64,000 nt of DNA from Burkholderiales bacterium (GCA_029268225.1 JAJUGJ010000005.1:1-64000), one strand, 5' to 3'; counted from the stretch's first letter, positions 27,443-38,644 are shown. Made by a program: numbers and translations. Notes: a model not told the origin generated them from the sequence alone.

Positions 27443-27500
27443 GATCCTCTTTCGGTATTACCAACGTCTCCAACCGTAATAACCGTGGATGGGTCTCAAC

Positions 27501-28508
27501 ATGTCGTACAAGTCAGTTGCAAAGCGTGTGGTGGTGGGTGTCAAAGCCGTGGCGGTGGCCGCGGCGCTGACCGCGGGCTCCTCGGCCAGCTGGGCCGCTC
27601 AACCCCTGAAGATCGGCTACAGCGATTGGCCGGGCTGGGTGGCCTGGCAGGTGGCCATCGATAAGGGCTGGTTCAAGCAAGCCGGTGTGGACGTCAAGTT
27701 CGAGTGGTTTGACTACTCGGCCTCGATGGAGGCCTTTGCCGCCGGCAAGATCGATGGCGTCACGATGACCAATGGCGATGCCCTGGTGACCGGCGCCGGT
27801 GGTGGTCGCAACGTGATGATCATGCTGACCGACTACTCCAACGGCAACGACATGATCATCGGCAAGCCCGGCATCAAGTCGCTCAAGGACCTCAAGGGCA
27901 AGAAGGTGGCCGTGGAAGCCGGGCTGGTGGAGCACTTGCTGCTGCTCAACGGCCTGAAGAAGGCGGGTCTGAAGGAGTCGGATGTCACCCTGGTCAATGC
28001 CAAAACCAACGAGATGCCGCAGGTGCTGGCCTCCGGTGACGTGGCGGCGGTCGGGGCCTGGCAGCCCATCGCCGGCCAGGCGATCAAGGGCCTGCCCGGC
28101 TCGCGCCCCATCTATAGCTCAGCGGATGAGCCCGGCCTGATCTACGACGTGCTGGCCGTGAGCCCTACCAGCCTGGCCAGCCGCAAGGCCGATTGGCAAA
28201 AGGTGGTGGGCGTGTGGGACAAGGTGGTCACCTACATCGAAGACCCCAAGACCCAACCCGATGCGCTCAAGATCATGGCAGCGCGGGTGGGCATCCCCCC
28301 GGACGCCTACGCCAAGTTCCTCAAGGGCACCAAGCTGCTGTCGCTCAAGGATGGCAAGGCCGTCATGGCCAAGGGTGAGGGCTTCAAGTCGCTGTATGGC
28401 TCCAGCAAGATCGCCGATGCCTTCAACGTGGCCAACGACGTCTACAAGAAGCCGCAGCCGATCGACAGCTACATCGATCCCAGCCTGACCCAGGCCGCCA
28501 CGAAGTAA
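27501..28508 (+). CDS. NitT/TauT-type ABC substrate-binding protein of the guanidine/urea carboxylase cluster
   Basis: 335 residues with a signal peptide cut near SASWA (about 31). The mature part starts [25 protein letters not shown], the form seen in 'urea carboxylase-related' transporter binding proteins, a NitT/TauT (NMT1-like) subfamily. It would bind the imported nitrogen compound in the periplasm; guanidine or a related cation is inferred from the neighbouring riboswitch-controlled pathway, not from residues. An ATG 12 bases upstream (27489) is also possible; neither has a strong ribosome-binding site. Confidence 0.85.
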   Translation: MSYKSVAKRVVVGVKAVAVAAALTAGSSASWAAQPLKIGYSDWPGWVAWQVAIDKGWFKQAGVDVKFEWFDYSASMEAFAAGKIDGVTMTNGDALVTGAGGGRNVMIMLTDYSNGNDMIIGKPGIKSLKDLKGKKVAVEAGLVEHLLLLNGLKKAGLKESDVTLVNAKTNEMPQVLASGDVAAVGAWQPIAGQAIKGLPGSRPIYSSADEPGLIYDVLAVSPTSLASRKADWQKVVGVWDKVVTYIEDPKTQPDALKIMAARVGIPPDAYAKFLKGTKLLSLKDGKAVMAKGEGFKSLYGSSKIADAFNVANDVYKKPQPIDSYIDPSLTQAATK

Positions 28509-28518
28509 GGATCTCACC

Positions 28519-29484
28519 ATGAGTGCCACCGGCTGGTTTGCCGTGCGGGCGCCGCTGTCTCCGCGGCGCAAGCTCGTCCTCGGCGTCGCCTCGTTCTTGC
28601 TGCCGCTGCTGTTGTGGTCGGCAGTGAGTTACCTGCCGTTTCTATGGCACCCCCAGGTGCTGGTGACGCAGGTGGGCGATGTGGATTACCTCGAGGTGGG
28701 CATGCGCGTGGACCGCAGCGTGTTCGCCGAAGAGGTGGCCACGATGCAGGCCGCCGGACAAACCCCGCCGGTGGGGACGCCGGCCAACCCGGTCTACCTG
28801 CCGGCCCCGCATGAGGTGGCGCGCGCCTTCTACACGGCCTTCACCACCGAGCCGGAGCAGAAGGACGCCCCTTGGCTGCACGAAAGCCTGTGGCACTCGA
28901 TGACGATCATCTTCTGGGGCTTTCTGGTGTCGTCGCTGATCGGGGTGCCGCTGGGCATCGTCTGCGGCACCTACAGTGCGATCGCGCGGGTCCACGAGCC
29001 CTTCATCGAGTTCTTCCGCTACCTGCCGGCGCCCGCTTTCGGGGCCCTGGCGGTGGCCATCCTGGGCATCCATGACGGGCCCAAGATCGCGATCATCGTC
29101 ATCGGCACCTTCTTCCAGCAGGTGCTGGTGATCGCCAACACCACGCGCAAGCTGGACTTCGGTCTGCTGGAGGCGGCCCTGACGCTGGGCACCAAGCGCC
29201 TGCGCCTGATCACCCGGGTGGTCGTGCCTGGCATCTTGCCCGACCTGTACCGCGACCAGCGCGTGCTGCTGGGTTGGGCCTGGACCTACCTGATCGTGGC
29301 CGAGCTGATCGGCACCAGCTCGGGCATCACCTTCTTCATCACCCAGCAGGCGCGCTACCAGCACTTTGACAACGTGTACGCCGCCATCGCGATGATCGGG
29401 ATCATCGGGCTGGGCATCGACCTGCTGCTGGCCTGGCTGGGCCGCCACCTCTTTCCCTGGGATCGCGCCCAGGGCAAGCACTGA
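28519..29484 (+). CDS. NitT/TauT-type ABC transporter permease
   Basis: 321 residues. One N-terminal membrane helix (about 17-38) is followed by a ~100-residue extracytoplasmic stretch and then the BPD_transp_1 core, with the EAA-like loop EAALTLGTKRLRLITRVVVPG and FFRYLPAPAFGALAVAILGI. The extended N-terminal region before the first core helix is typical of the version linked to urea carboxylase genes. Forms the pore for the preceding binding protein and following ATPase; 10 bases after the former. Confidence 0.88.
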   Translation: MSATGWFAVRAPLSPRRKLVLGVASFLLPLLLWSAVSYLPFLWHPQVLVTQVGDVDYLEVGMRVDRSVFAEEVATMQAAGQTPPVGTPANPVYLPAPHEVARAFYTAFTTEPEQKDAPWLHESLWHSMTIIFWGFLVSSLIGVPLGIVCGTYSAIARVHEPFIEFFRYLPAPAFGALAVAILGIHDGPKIAIIVIGTFFQQVLVIANTTRKLDFGLLEAALTLGTKRLRLITRVVVPGILPDLYRDQRVLLGWAWTYLIVAELIGTSSGITFFITQQARYQHFDNVYAAIAMIGIIGLGIDLLLAWLGRHLFPWDRAQGKH

Positions 29485-29502
29485 GCATCCGGAGACTCCA
29501 TC

Positions 29503-30405
29503 ATGAGCGTGTCTTACCTCGATCAATCCGAGGCCGTGCGTGAGCGCTTCGCGCGCCTCCAGCAGCGTGAGGTCATCCTCGAAGTCCAGGGGCTGGGCAA
29601 GACCTATGACTCCCATCAGGGGCCGGTGACCGCACTCAAGGATGTGAACTTCAAGACCCACCGGCGCGAGTTTGTCTGTGTGATCGGGCCTTCGGGCTGT
29701 GGCAAGTCCACGCTGATCCGCATCCTCGCGGGGCTGGAGGCGCACACCTCGGGGCAGGTGCTGCTGGATGGCCAGCCGGTCCATGGGCCGGGCAAGGACC
29801 GCGGCATGGTGTTCCAGGGCTACACCCTGTTTCCCTGGTTGACGGTCAAGAAGAACGTGATGTTCGGCCTGGAGATGGCCAACACGGGCAAGAACGAAGC
29901 CGAAGCCCAGGCCCGTCAGTGGCTGGAGCTGGTGGGGTTGGCCAAGTTTGCCGATGCCTACCCGCACCAGTTGTCAGGCGGCATGAAGCAGCGCGTGGCC
30001 ATTGCCCGCGCGCTGGCCAACCAGCCGCGCATCTTGCTGATGGACGAGCCCTTCGGGGCGCTGGATGCGCAGACCCGCGCCAAGATGCAGGCGCACCTGC
30101 TGGAGATATGGCGCAACATCGACATCACCATCCTGTTCATCACGCACGACCTGGACGAGGCCATCTACCTGGCCGACCGCATCCTGGTGCTCAAGGCCCA
30201 CCCCGGCGAGGTGCAGGAGCTCATCGAGGTGCCGGTGCCCCGGCCACGCGGCCCGCAGCAGTTCGGCAGCCCCGAGTTCCTGGCGACCAAGGCGCGCCTG
30301 GAAGCCCTGATCCATCCGCCCACCGAAGCCACCGCGTCCGCCGAAGACGAGGACGTGGTGCCCCAGGTCATCCGCATGACGGATGTGCACGACAACGTGG
30401 AATGA
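29503..30405 (+). CDS. NitT/TauT-type ABC transporter ATP-binding protein
   Basis: 300 residues. Walker A is GPSGCGKST, the Q-loop region [15 protein letters not shown], the signature LSGGMKQR and Walker [13 protein letters not shown], with the switch His in [13 protein letters not shown]-terminal tail of about 40 residues ([15 protein letters not shown]) extends beyond the NitT/TauT ATPase core. A CCGGAG ribosome-binding site precedes the start. Confidence 0.92.
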   Translation: MSVSYLDQSEAVRERFARLQQREVILEVQGLGKTYDSHQGPVTALKDVNFKTHRREFVCVIGPSGCGKSTLIRILAGLEAHTSGQVLLDGQPVHGPGKDRGMVFQGYTLFPWLTVKKNVMFGLEMANTGKNEAEAQARQWLELVGLAKFADAYPHQLSGGMKQRVAIARALANQPRILLMDEPFGALDAQTRAKMQAHLLEIWRNIDITILFITHDLDEAIYLADRILVLKAHPGEVQELIEVPVPRPRGPQQFGSPEFLATKARLEALIHPPTEATASAEDEDVVPQVIRMTDVHDNVE

Positions 30406-30416
30406 GAGGCCCTGCG

Positions 30417-31202
30417 ATGTTCTGGTCACACCTCACCTGGGCAGAGTTGCCCGGTCAATTGCAACAGGTGGCTCATTCGGCGATCCTGCCAGTGGGCGCC
30501 ACCGAGCAGCACGGCCCGCACATGGGCTGTGGTATGGACACCGAGATCGCCGACAAGCTCTGCCGCGCAGTGTCGCAGCGCACGGGCGTGCCCATGCTGC
30601 CGCCACTGCCCTATGGCTGCTCGCTGGGCCACAGTCGGCGCTGGCCGGGCACCATCGCCGTGCAGCCCATCACCCTGATCGAGTTGGTCAAGCAAATTGG
30701 TGATGGGGCGTACCACAGCGGGGTGCGTCGCCTGTTCATCGTCAACACGCATGTGACCAATGCCGCGCCGCTGCGCTGTGCACTGGAGATGCTGCGTGCC
30801 GAGCACGACGACCTGATGGTGGCCGTCATCAACTCGCCCGACATCAGCGAACGGGTGCGGCGCTTCCACTTCGCCGATGCCACCGACTGGCATGCCAACG
30901 ATGCGGAGACCTCGCTGATGCTGGCGGTCTCGCCGGAGATCGTGCGCCCCGAGTTGCTGCACGCGGCCGATGACCCCGATCGCACCGAGGGCCAGGTCTT
31001 TGCCCACCCGGTCAACCGCACCAGTGCCAACGGTGTGACGGGGTTCCCGAGCCGCGCCACCGCCGAGAAGGGGCGTGAAGCCTTTGACTGGATGGTGGAA
31101 GACCTCTCGGCCCTGATTGCACGCGGTCAGGCGCAGACGCCGCCGCTGCCGCATTCCTATTTCGATTCCTGTTTCGATTCCCCCCTCGGGCCACAAGCCT
31201 GA
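30417..31202 (+). CDS. Creatininase-family amidohydrolase
   Basis: 261 residues from ATG 30417 (GAGAGG ribosome-binding site seven bases upstream). A further ATG at 30402 overlaps the ATPase stop and is also possible. The metal-binding pattern of the creatininase fold is visible: [20 protein letters not shown] supplies Glu, His and Asp, NTHVTN a His, and [11 protein letters not shown] a Glu. The family hydrolyses cyclic or linear amides and related C-N bonds with two metals. In this cluster it may act on the imported compound or a related guanidino metabolite; this is unproven. Confidence 0.85.
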   Translation: MFWSHLTWAELPGQLQQVAHSAILPVGATEQHGPHMGCGMDTEIADKLCRAVSQRTGVPMLPPLPYGCSLGHSRRWPGTIAVQPITLIELVKQIGDGAYHSGVRRLFIVNTHVTNAAPLRCALEMLRAEHDDLMVAVINSPDISERVRRFHFADATDWHANDAETSLMLAVSPEIVRPELLHAADDPDRTEGQVFAHPVNRTSANGVTGFPSRATAEKGREAFDWMVEDLSALIARGQAQTPPLPHSYFDSCFDSPLGPQA

Positions 31203-31239
31203 GCCTTCTTTCCCCCGTTCTCACACCCGGAGTTCGTTC

Positions 31240-32601
31240 ATGCATTCCCCCGAACAGATCGCGGCCATCCAGCAGTCCCTCAAGGCCAAGGGCGTGAAGT
31301 ACTGCATCGGTGCCTACGTTGACATCCATGGCATCCAGAAAGCCAAGGTCGTGCCCATCGACCACCTGCCGCAGATGGCGGCGGGCTCGGAGCGCTACAC
31401 CGGCTACGCCCTCGACGGTCTGGGCCAGGCGCCCAACGAGGACGAGCTGACCTCGGTGCCCGACCTCAACCACATCGTGCAGTTGCCCTGGGAGCCCAAG
31501 GTGGCCTGGATGCCTGCCGACAACCATTTCCAGGGCCAGCCCTACCCGCTGAGCACCCGTGTGGCGCTCAAGAACGTGCTGGCGCAGGCCGCCGAAATGG
31601 GCTTTGGCATGAACCTGGGCATCGAGTGCGAGATCTACCTGCTCAAGCAGGGCGCGGACGGCAAGCTCTCCGTGCCCAACCCCGACGACAAGCTCAACAA
31701 GGCCTGCTATGACGTGCAGGGCTTCATGGACAGCTTCAGCTGGCTGGACAAGGTGGGCTCGTGCATCAACGACCTGGGCTGGGACCTCTACTCCTTCGAC
31801 CACGAGGACGCCAACGGCCAGTTCGAGTTCGACTTCAACTACAGCGACGCGCTGACCACCTGCGACCGGCTGACCTTCTTCCGCATGATGGCCAAGCACT
31901 ATGCCAAGGAAGAAGGCCTGATCGCGACGATGATGCCCAAGCCCTTTGCGGACAAGACCGGCACGGGCGCGCACTTCAACATGTCGCTCTATGACCTGAA
32001 GACCGGCAAGAACCTGTTTGCCTGCGATCCCAAGGACGACCCGCGCGGCATCGGCCTGACACCGCTGGGCTACCTGTTCGTGGGCGGCATTCTCAAGCAC
32101 GGTCGCGCGCTGTGTGCGGCCTTTGCGCCCACCGTCAACAGCTACAAGCGTCTGGTGCGCCGCGGCGCGATGAACTACTTCTCGTGGGCCCCGGTGTTCA
32201 ACTCCTATGGCTCGAACAACCGGACCAACTCGGTGCGCATCCCCGCTGGGGGCGGTCGCTGCGAGTCGCGCAATGCCGACGGCGCGGTCAACCCCTACCT
32301 GGCGGCGGCGCTCGCGCTGGCCGCAGGCCTGGAGGGCATCCGCGAGGGCCTGAACCCCGGTGCGCCCAACGAGGACAACCTGTACGAGCTGAGCGATGCA
32401 CAGCGCCGTGAGCGCGGCATCGAGTTCCTGCCGCAAACGCTGCAGGAGGCGGTGCAAGCGTTTGCCGACGACCCGCTGGTGGAGCGCACGCTGGGCAAGG
32501 GCCTGCGTGACGAGTTCATCAAGTACAAGACCCAGGAATGGGAGACCTACCACCTGTCGGTCAGCGAGTGGGAAGTCGAGCGCTACAGCCACATGTTCTG
32601 A
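31240..32601 (+). CDS. glnT: Glutamine synthetase, GlnT type
   Basis: 453 residues from ATG 31240. Catalytic blocks of glutamine synthetase are present: [12 protein letters not shown] (metal Glu residues), [37 protein letters not shown], the ATP-site segment NSYKRLV, and [23 protein letters not shown]. The type is GlnT/'type III' as in rhizobia and methylotrophs, which includes glutamine synthetase and gamma-glutamylmethylamide synthetase, so the amine acceptor is uncertain. NLYEL keeps a Tyr at the position used for adenylylation in GS-I. Most likely it captures ammonia released by the pathway encoded opposite. Confidence 0.9.
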   Translation: MHSPEQIAAIQQSLKAKGVKYCIGAYVDIHGIQKAKVVPIDHLPQMAAGSERYTGYALDGLGQAPNEDELTSVPDLNHIVQLPWEPKVAWMPADNHFQGQPYPLSTRVALKNVLAQAAEMGFGMNLGIECEIYLLKQGADGKLSVPNPDDKLNKACYDVQGFMDSFSWLDKVGSCINDLGWDLYSFDHEDANGQFEFDFNYSDALTTCDRLTFFRMMAKHYAKEEGLIATMMPKPFADKTGTGAHFNMSLYDLKTGKNLFACDPKDDPRGIGLTPLGYLFVGGILKHGRALCAAFAPTVNSYKRLVRRGAMNYFSWAPVFNSYGSNNRTNSVRIPAGGGRCESRNADGAVNPYLAAALALAAGLEGIREGLNPGAPNEDNLYELSDAQRRERGIEFLPQTLQEAVQAFADDPLVERTLGKGLRDEFIKYKTQEWETYHLSVSEWEVERYSHMF

Positions 32602-32609
32602 GCCCCACC

Positions 32610-33068
32610 ATGGCCCTGCCTGCTGACACCCGCACGGGTCTGGTGACCCGCATCAGCATCTCCATGCCGGAGGAGCTGTTGCAGGAGCTCGACCACATGG
32701 TGACCGGGCAGGGCTATGAAAGCCGATCCCAGGCCATCGGGGCCATGATCCACACCCAGTTGCTGGAGCACAAGCGCCAGCTGGGCAACGAGGTGATGGT
32801 CGGCACCATCACCCTGCTGTATGACCGCTCGGTGCGTGGGCTGCAAAAGCAGCTCGCCGACCTGCAATGCGCCCACATCGACGAGGTGATCAGCTCGCTG
32901 CATGTGCACCTGGTGGGTCAGCAGATGATGGAGGTCATCCTGGTGCAAGGGCCAGCGGCGACGCTGCAGGCCATTGCCAACGCGATGATCACCTTGCGCG
33001 GCGTGGTGAGCGGGCGCCTTCAGTTGATGGCGGCCACGATGCCGCCGTTGCATCCCGGCACACGCTGA
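32610..33068 (+). CDS. NikR-like ribbon-helix-helix regulator with altered metal ligands
   Basis: 152 residues. The N-terminal ribbon-helix-helix (TRISISMPEELLQELDHMV) and the C-terminal ACT-like domain align with NikR along the whole length. Of the four high-affinity nickel ligands of E. coli NikR (His76, His87, His89, Cys95), only the two in LHVH are kept (His98, His100). The others become Cys87 and Met106. It follows glnT by eight bases and ends the operon before a strong terminator, so it likely regulates this nitrogen cluster, perhaps with a different metal. Confidence 0.85.
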   Translation: MALPADTRTGLVTRISISMPEELLQELDHMVTGQGYESRSQAIGAMIHTQLLEHKRQLGNEVMVGTITLLYDRSVRGLQKQLADLQCAHIDEVISSLHVHLVGQQMMEVILVQGPAATLQAIANAMITLRGVVSGRLQLMAATMPPLHPGTR

Positions 33069-33073
33069 AGCAG

Positions 33074-33099
33074 AAAGGCCCCTCATCGAGGGGCCTTTT
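33074..33099. terminator. Bidirectional rho-independent terminator between convergent nitrogen operons
   Basis: GGCCCCT and AGGGGCC form a 7-bp stem with a CATCG loop, flanked by AAA and TTTT so that it can work on both strands. It separates the NikR-like gene (plus) from the allophanate hydrolase stop (minus). Confidence 0.93.
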
Positions 33100-33137
33100 C
33101 TTCGTCCACCAGGCATCACGCCGACCTGGAGCGGTCT

Positions 33138-34976
33138 TTATTGGGCCAGCCAGGCCTTCCAGCCGCCATGCGCGGTGATGTCGATGGCGCCCTCGGTGCC
33201 GAGCTCTTCACAGACGAAGCCCGGCACCACGCGGCCATCAGCCAGGGTGACCTTGCCGATGCCCAGCGGAGAAGGGATGCCGGCGACGAAGCTGCCGAAG
33301 GCGGATGCGGGCAGCTCCCACACCTCCAGCGCAATGGCCGCGCCGCCCTCGGCCACGCGGACCATGCCGGGCCGCGCCACCGGCCCACCCGGCAAGGCAT
33401 AGAGCCGGTACTGGGGCGCCGAGGTCGTACTGGCGACCAGACGGGCGCCCCGCGAGGTGAGTTGGGGATTGAGCGGCAGCCCGCTGAGGTGCGCGCCACA
33501 CACGGCCACCTGCACGGTGCCACTGCGTGCCGCATCGGGCGCGTGCAGTGCGGAGACCGTGTCCTCCAGCGCGGCCCAACCCTGCGCGGTGGCTCCCAGG
33601 GCATAGGCCGCGTCTTCCACGACCAGCTGCCGATGCAAGCGATCGGCCAGACGCAGCAGGCAGAGGTCGCGGTGGGCCGGGGCGGCCAAGGTCACGCCCC
33701 AGGGCAGACCCGCCGCGTCACCCGTCTGCTGAAAGCCCGCGGGCACGGCCACGGCGCTGTAGTCCAGCAGGTTCATGAAGTTCGTGTAGTAGCCCAGGTG
33801 GGAGTTGAGGCGAATCGGGTCCGCCTGCATCTCCGCGATGCGGTAGATAGTGCCGGCGGTGGGCGTGAGCAGGGTGTCGATCTGTGCCCAGACCGCATCA
33901 CAGGTGCGCTGCAGGGCCTTGAGGCGGTACTGGGCGGCAAAGGCCTCGGCCGCGGTGCGCGAGCGCCCGCCTTCGATGATGGTGCGCACAGGCGGGAACA
34001 CGGCCTCGGGCTGCGCGTCGATGAAGGCCTGGATGGCCACATAACGCTCGGCCACCCAGGGGCCTTCGTAGAGCAGGCGTGCGGTTTCCAGGAAGGGGGA
34101 CAGGTCGATCTCCACCGGCGTGCCGCCCAGGGCCTGCAGACGTTGCACCGACACCTGGAACAGGCGCGCGGCTTCGTCGTTGCCGAAGAAGGCCAGGTCC
34201 TGTGCGCGCGGCACCCCAAAGCGGAAGGGGCCAGCCGAGAAGTCCACGCCGGCAGGCTCGGCCGCACGGCTGTAGGGGTCGGCCGGGTCGAAGACAGCGG
34301 CCACCTGCAACACGGCATCGGCGTCCGCCGCGGTCAGCGCAAACACCGTCACCGTGTCCAGCGAACGGCAGGCCGGCACCACGCCGCGCGTCGACAGCAG
34401 GCCACAGGTGGGCTTGAGGCCAATCAGGTTGTGGAAGGCCGCCGGCACGCGACCGGAACCGGCCGTGTCGGTACCCAGCGCGAAGCTGACCCAGCCCGCC
34501 GCCGTCGCCACCGACGAGCCCGAGCTGGAGCCGCCCGAAATGAAGGCCGGATCGAAGCCATTCCGACACGCCCCATACGGTGAGCGCGTGCCATTGAGGC
34601 CGGTGGCGAACTGGTCCAGATTGGTTTTGCCGATCGGCACCGCACCGGCGGCGATCAGCTGGCGCACGACAAAGGCATCCTCCTCGGGCGTGTAGGCGAA
34701 CTCGGGGCAGGCGGCCGTGGTCGGGATGCCGGCCAGGTCGATGTTGTCCTTGATCGCAAAAGGCACGCCATACAGCGGCAGGCTGGCCGGATCCAGGCCT
34801 TCAAGGTGGGCCACATAGGGCTCGATCTCGGCCTCGGTGAGGCGGTGGATGAAGGCGTGGTGGGCGTCACCTGCGGCGCGGCGCATGGCCTCGCCGATGA
34901 GGGCGCGCACGCCCAGCCCTTGCCCATAGGCCGCACGCAGGCTGGTGAGGTCGAAACTGAGGTCCTGAATGCTCAT
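33138..34976 (-). CDS. atzF: Allophanate hydrolase
   Basis: 612 residues from ATG 34976, with a CGGAG ribosome-binding site. The amidase-signature triad is Lys76 (AIKDNID), cis-Ser150 (SGGSSSGSS) and nucleophile Ser174 (DTAGSGR); the spacing between these equals that of the Pseudomonas AtzF triad. A C-terminal domain of about 150 residues follows the amidase core, as in full-length AtzF. It splits allophanate to two CO2 and two NH3. A much longer upstream open frame overlaps the carboxylase gene and is rejected as a start. Last gene of the riboswitch-controlled minus-strand operon. Confidence 0.96.
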   Translation of the reverse strand: MSIQDLSFDLTSLRAAYGQGLGVRALIGEAMRRAAGDAHHAFIHRLTEAEIEPYVAHLEGLDPASLPLYGVPFAIKDNIDLAGIPTTAACPEFAYTPEEDAFVVRQLIAAGAVPIGKTNLDQFATGLNGTRSPYGACRNGFDPAFISGGSSSGSSVATAAGWVSFALGTDTAGSGRVPAAFHNLIGLKPTCGLLSTRGVVPACRSLDTVTVFALTAADADAVLQVAAVFDPADPYSRAAEPAGVDFSAGPFRFGVPRAQDLAFFGNDEAARLFQVSVQRLQALGGTPVEIDLSPFLETARLLYEGPWVAERYVAIQAFIDAQPEAVFPPVRTIIEGGRSRTAAEAFAAQYRLKALQRTCDAVWAQIDTLLTPTAGTIYRIAEMQADPIRLNSHLGYYTNFMNLLDYSAVAVPAGFQQTGDAAGLPWGVTLAAPAHRDLCLLRLADRLHRQLVVEDAAYALGATAQGWAALEDTVSALHAPDAARSGTVQVAVCGAHLSGLPLNPQLTSRGARLVASTTSAPQYRLYALPGGPVARPGMVRVAEGGAAIALEVWELPASAFGSFVAGIPSPLGIGKVTLADGRVVPGFVCEELGTEGAIDITAHGGWKAWLAQ

Positions 34977-35014
34977 GGTGAAGACTCCGTCACTTGATCT
35001 TTTTGCAATGGGGC

Positions 35015-38000
35015 TCACGCGGTGAGCTCGACCAGCACCAGCACGTCCTGGCCGGCCGCCACCGGGGCGCCTTCGCGGCACAGCAGCTTGTGCACGGTGG
35101 CGTCGTGCGGGGCGGTGATGCTGAACTCCATCTTCATGGACTCGACCACGATGAGGGTCTCGCCGGCTTTCACCTGCTGGCCCTCGCGCACCGCCACCTG
35201 CCACACGTTGCCGGGCACGCTGGTGGCCAAGGCGCGGCCGCCTGGGGGCAGGTCCAGTTCGCTGTCCGGGCCCGCGGCCGCCACGTCGGCATCGCTGGCG
35301 TAATCGGCCTGGCCGTTGGCGACCCAGCGCTCGCGCTCGGCTTCGAAGGCCGCCTGCTGGCGCGCCTTGAAGGCGGCGATGCTGTCGGCCTCCTCGGCCA
35401 GGAAGCGTCGGTAGTCCCCGAGGTTGAAGGTGGTGGGCTCGATGCGCAGCGGATAGCCGCCGTGCGGGAAGGTGGCGCGGATGCGCAGCAGCTCGTCGGC
35501 CTCGACCGGATAGAAGCGGATCTGGTCGAAGAAGCGCAGCAGCCAGGGCTGGCTGAAGGTCTCGCGCACGCTGTCGGTCCCGTGGCGCCAGCGGTTCCAC
35601 ATCTGCAAGGTGCGGCCGACGAACTGGTAGCCCCCCGGGCCTTCCATGCCGTAAACACACATGTAGGCCCCGCCAATGCCCACGGCGTTCTCGGGCGTCC
35701 AGGTGCGGGCCGGGTTGTACTTGGTGGTCACCAGGCGGTGACGCGGGTCCACCGGGGTGGCCACGGGGGCGCCCAGGTAGACGTCGCCCAGGCCGAGCAC
35801 CAGGTAGCTGGCGTCGAACACGATCTTGAAGACCTCGTCGATGCTGTCGAGGCCGTTGATGCGGCGGATGAACTCGATGTTGCTCGGACACCAGGGCGCG
35901 TCGGGCCGCACCGACTGCATGTACTTCTCGATGGCCAGGCGGGTCTGGGCGTCGTCCCACGACAGCGGCAGGTGCACGATGCGCGTGGGCACGGTGATGT
36001 CGTCGAGGGGCGGCAGCTTGTCTTCGGTGTCGAGCAGGACGCGCAGCAGGGTGTCGCGCGGCAGGCGACTGGGGTCGAAGTGGATCTGCAGCGAGCGGAT
36101 GCCCGGGGTCATGTCCACGATGCCGTCGAGACCCTGGCCGTCGTTCAGCGTCTTCAAGGCCTCCATCAGTGCGTGGACGCGGAAGCGCAGCTCCAGGTCC
36201 AGCACCAGGGCACCGAACTCCATCAGGATGTAGCGGTCCCCCGCCTGGCGCACCACCACGTGGGGCTTTTCGCCATCGGCCGCGACCTCGGCGAGGATGG
36301 GGCTGAGGCCCGCCTCACGCGCATCGACCGGGGCCGCGGGCAAGGGCGCCGCCCGGGTGCGCAGGCAGGCTTCCATGGCCTGCTCGCGCTCGGCCGCCTG
36401 CGCGGCAGTGAGGCGATGGAAGCGCACCGTGTCGCCCGGCCGCAGCTGGCCCAGCTTCCACAGCTCGGCGCTCACTACCACGGCCGGGCAGACGAAGCCG
36501 CCCAGGCTGGGACCGTCCGGCCCCAGGATCACCGGCATGTCTCCGGTGAAGTCGATGGCGCCAATGGCGTAGGCGTTGTCGTGGATGTTGGAGGGGTGTA
36601 GGCCAGCCTCGCCGCCATCGGTGCGGGCCCACTGCGGACGCGGGCCGATCAGGCGCACCCCGGTGCGGCTGGAGTTGTAGTGGATCTCCCAGTCGGTGTC
36701 GAAGAAGACGGCGATGTCCTCGTCCAGGAAGAAGTCCGGCGCGCCATGCGGGCCGTAGAGCACGCCCACATCCCAATGCCGCCCGAATGTCGGAACGGCT
36801 TCTGGTGCGACGTGCTGACCGGCCGTGCCGGCCCCCGGCTGGGCCAGGTGCAGCACATCGCCCACACGCAGGTTGCGCCCACCGTGGCCGCCGAACTGAC
36901 CCAGCGTGAAGGTGGCGCGGCTGCCCAGATACAGCGGGGTGTCCAGCCCGCCGCCCACCGCCAGGTAGATGCGGCATCCGACCTCGGCGCGGCCCATGGC
37001 CAGGGTGCTGCCCGCTGGCACGGCATGGCTCATCCATTGCGCCAGTGGCTCACCATTGAGCGTCACGCTCACCGGCGCGCCGGTCACGGCGATCACGGCC
37101 GCGGTGTGGAACTTCAGGGTGGGGCCTTGCAGGGTGCATTCCAGGGTGGCGGCATCCAAGGCGTTGCCCACCAGCTGGTTGGCCATGCGGTGCGCATACG
37201 CGTCCATCGGCCCCGAAGGCGGCACGCCAACGTCCCAGTAGCCCTGGCGGCCGGGCCAGTCCTGTACGGCGGTCTGCACGCCAGCGGCCAGCACCTCGAT
37301 GGTGTCAGGCTGGTAGGCCAGCTCGCTCAAGAAGCGGGTCACCTGGCGTCCCTCGCGGAACACCGGGTGGCGCACCACCTGGCGCAGGTAGGCCAGATTG
37401 GTTTCGATGCCGGCCACCCGGGTGTCGGCCAGGGCCGCATCGAGCTTCGACAGCGCCGAATCGCGGTCCTCAGCGGTGACGATGATCTTGGCCAGCATGG
37501 GGTCGTACCAGGCGGGTACCTCGGTGCCACGCTCGACCCAGCTGTCCACGCGCGCGTCGCTGGGGAAGACCACCTCGGTCAGCAGGCCGGCACTGGGCTG
37601 GAAGGCGCGCGCCGGGTCTTCGGCGTACAGGCGCACCTGGATGGACGCGCCCTGCGGCTGGGTGGCCAGCGAGGCCAGATCGGGCAGGTCGCCCGCGGCC
37701 AGGCGCACCATCCACGCGACCAGGTCCACGCCAAACACCTGCTCGGTCACGCCGTGCTCCACCTGCAGGCGGGTGTTGACCTCCAGGAAATAGAACGCGC
37801 CAGTGTCCGCGTCGTAGACGAACTCGACCGTACCGGCCGAGCGGTAGGCCACAGCCTGAGCCAGGCGCACGGCGGTGGCATGCAGGGCGGCGCGCTGCGC
37901 GTCACTCAGGCCGGGCGCAGGCGTCTCTTCGATCACCTTCTGGTTGCGGCGCTGCACCGAGCAGTCGCGCTCACCCAGCGCCAGCACCTGGCCCCGCCCG

Positions 38001-38644
38001 TCGCCGAACACCTGCACCTCGATGTGGCGGGCGCGTTCGACGAACTTCTCCAGGAACAGGCCCGCATCCTTGAAGTTGGCCGAGGCCAGGCGTTGCACCG
38101 AGGCAAAGGCCTCGGCCACATCGGCCTCGCTGCGCAACAGGCGCATGCCGATGCCGCCCCCGCCGGCCGTGCTTTTCAGCATCACGGGGTAGCCAATGCG
38201 GGTAGCTTCGCTCAACGCATGGTCCACGTCGCGCAGCAGGCCCGAGCCGGGCAGCAGCGGCACGTTGTGGGCCAAAGCCAGCTCGCGGGCGGTGTGCTTG
38301 AGGCCAAAGGCGCGCATCTGCGCGGCGGTCGGGCCGATGAAAGCGATGCCCGCGGCCTCGCAGGCGTCGGCAAAGCCGGGGTTCTCCGACAGGAAGCCAT
38401 AGCCGGGATGGATGGCCTGAGCCCCGCACTCGCGGGCAATGCGCAAGATGGTGTCCGCGCGCAGGTAGCTCTCGGCGGCAGGCGCGGGGCCCGCGCAGTA
38501 GGCCTCGTCGGCTTCGCGCACATGGCGGGCGCTGGCGTCGGCCTCGGAGTAGACGGCCACGCTGCGGATGCCCAGGGCCTTGAGCGTGCGGAGAATGCGG
38601 CAGGCGATGGCGCCACGGTTGGCGATGAGTACCTTGTCGAACAT
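35015..38644 (-). CDS. Guanidine/urea carboxylase (biotin-dependent, UCA family)
   Basis: 1209 residues from ATG 38644. Order: biotin carboxylase (1 to about 450, with [20 protein letters not shown] and ATP-grasp [13 protein letters not shown]), KipI/KipA-type carboxyltransferase domains (about 480-1090, with [19 protein letters not shown]), and a biotinyl domain with Lys1171 in [11 protein letters not shown]. The family was named for urea carboxylase, but bacterial members under guanidine-I riboswitches with DUF1989 partners carboxylate guanidine. The riboswitch and both DUF1989 genes are present here, so guanidine is the favoured substrate; urea remains possible. No separate allophanate hydrolase domain is fused, unlike the yeast enzyme. 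Confidence 0.9.
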   Translation of the reverse strand: MFDKVLIANRGAIACRILRTLKALGIRSVAVYSEADASARHVREADEAYCAGPAPAAESYLRADTILRIARECGAQAIHPGYGFLSENPGFADACEAAGIAFIGPTAAQMRAFGLKHTARELALAHNVPLLPGSGLLRDVDHALSEATRIGYPVMLKSTAGGGGIGMRLLRSEADVAEAFASVQRLASANFKDAGLFLEKFVERARHIEVQVFGDGRGQVLALGERDCSVQRRNQKVIEETPAPGLSDAQRAALHATAVRLAQAVAYRSAGTVEFVYDADTGAFYFLEVNTRLQVEHGVTEQVFGVDLVAWMVRLAAGDLPDLASLATQPQGASIQVRLYAEDPARAFQPSAGLLTEVVFPSDARVDSWVERGTEVPAWYDPMLAKIIVTAEDRDSALSKLDAALADTRVAGIETNLAYLRQVVRHPVFREGRQVTRFLSELAYQPDTIEVLAAGVQTAVQDWPGRQGYWDVGVPPSGPMDAYAHRMANQLVGNALDAATLECTLQGPTLKFHTAAVIAVTGAPVSVTLNGEPLAQWMSHAVPAGSTLAMGRAEVGCRIYLAVGGGLDTPLYLGSRATFTLGQFGGHGGRNLRVGDVLHLAQPGAGTAGQHVAPEAVPTFGRHWDVGVLYGPHGAPDFFLDEDIAVFFDTDWEIHYNSSRTGVRLIGPRPQWARTDGGEAGLHPSNIHDNAYAIGAIDFTGDMPVILGPDGPSLGGFVCPAVVVSAELWKLGQLRPGDTVRFHRLTAAQAAEREQAMEACLRTRAAPLPAAPVDAREAGLSPILAEVAADGEKPHVVVRQAGDRYILMEFGALVLDLELRFRVHALMEALKTLNDGQGLDGIVDMTPGIRSLQIHFDPSRLPRDTLLRVLLDTEDKLPPLDDITVPTRIVHLPLSWDDAQTRLAIEKYMQSVRPDAPWCPSNIEFIRRINGLDSIDEVFKIVFDASYLVLGLGDVYLGAPVATPVDPRHRLVTTKYNPARTWTPENAVGIGGAYMCVYGMEGPGGYQFVGRTLQMWNRWRHGTDSVRETFSQPWLLRFFDQIRFYPVEADELLRIRATFPHGGYPLRIEPTTFNLGDYRRFLAEEADSIAAFKARQQAAFEAERERWVANGQADYASDADVAAAGPDSELDLPPGGRALATSVPGNVWQVAVREGQQVKAGETLIVVESMKMEFSITAPHDATVHKLLCREGAPVAAGQDVLVLVELTA

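Noticed and set aside
27243-27500. A second guanidine-I riboswitch before the transporter operon
   Set aside because: The conserved blocks (CTAGGGTTCC, TGGTCCGAGAG, ACGGAGGG) are absent; the region instead shows a sigma-54-like promoter.
34977-35960. Upstream extension of the allophanate hydrolase frame
   Set aside because: The extra ~328 residues overlap the carboxylase gene out of frame and have no family similarity. ATG 34976 has a good ribosome-binding site and the conserved N-terminus.
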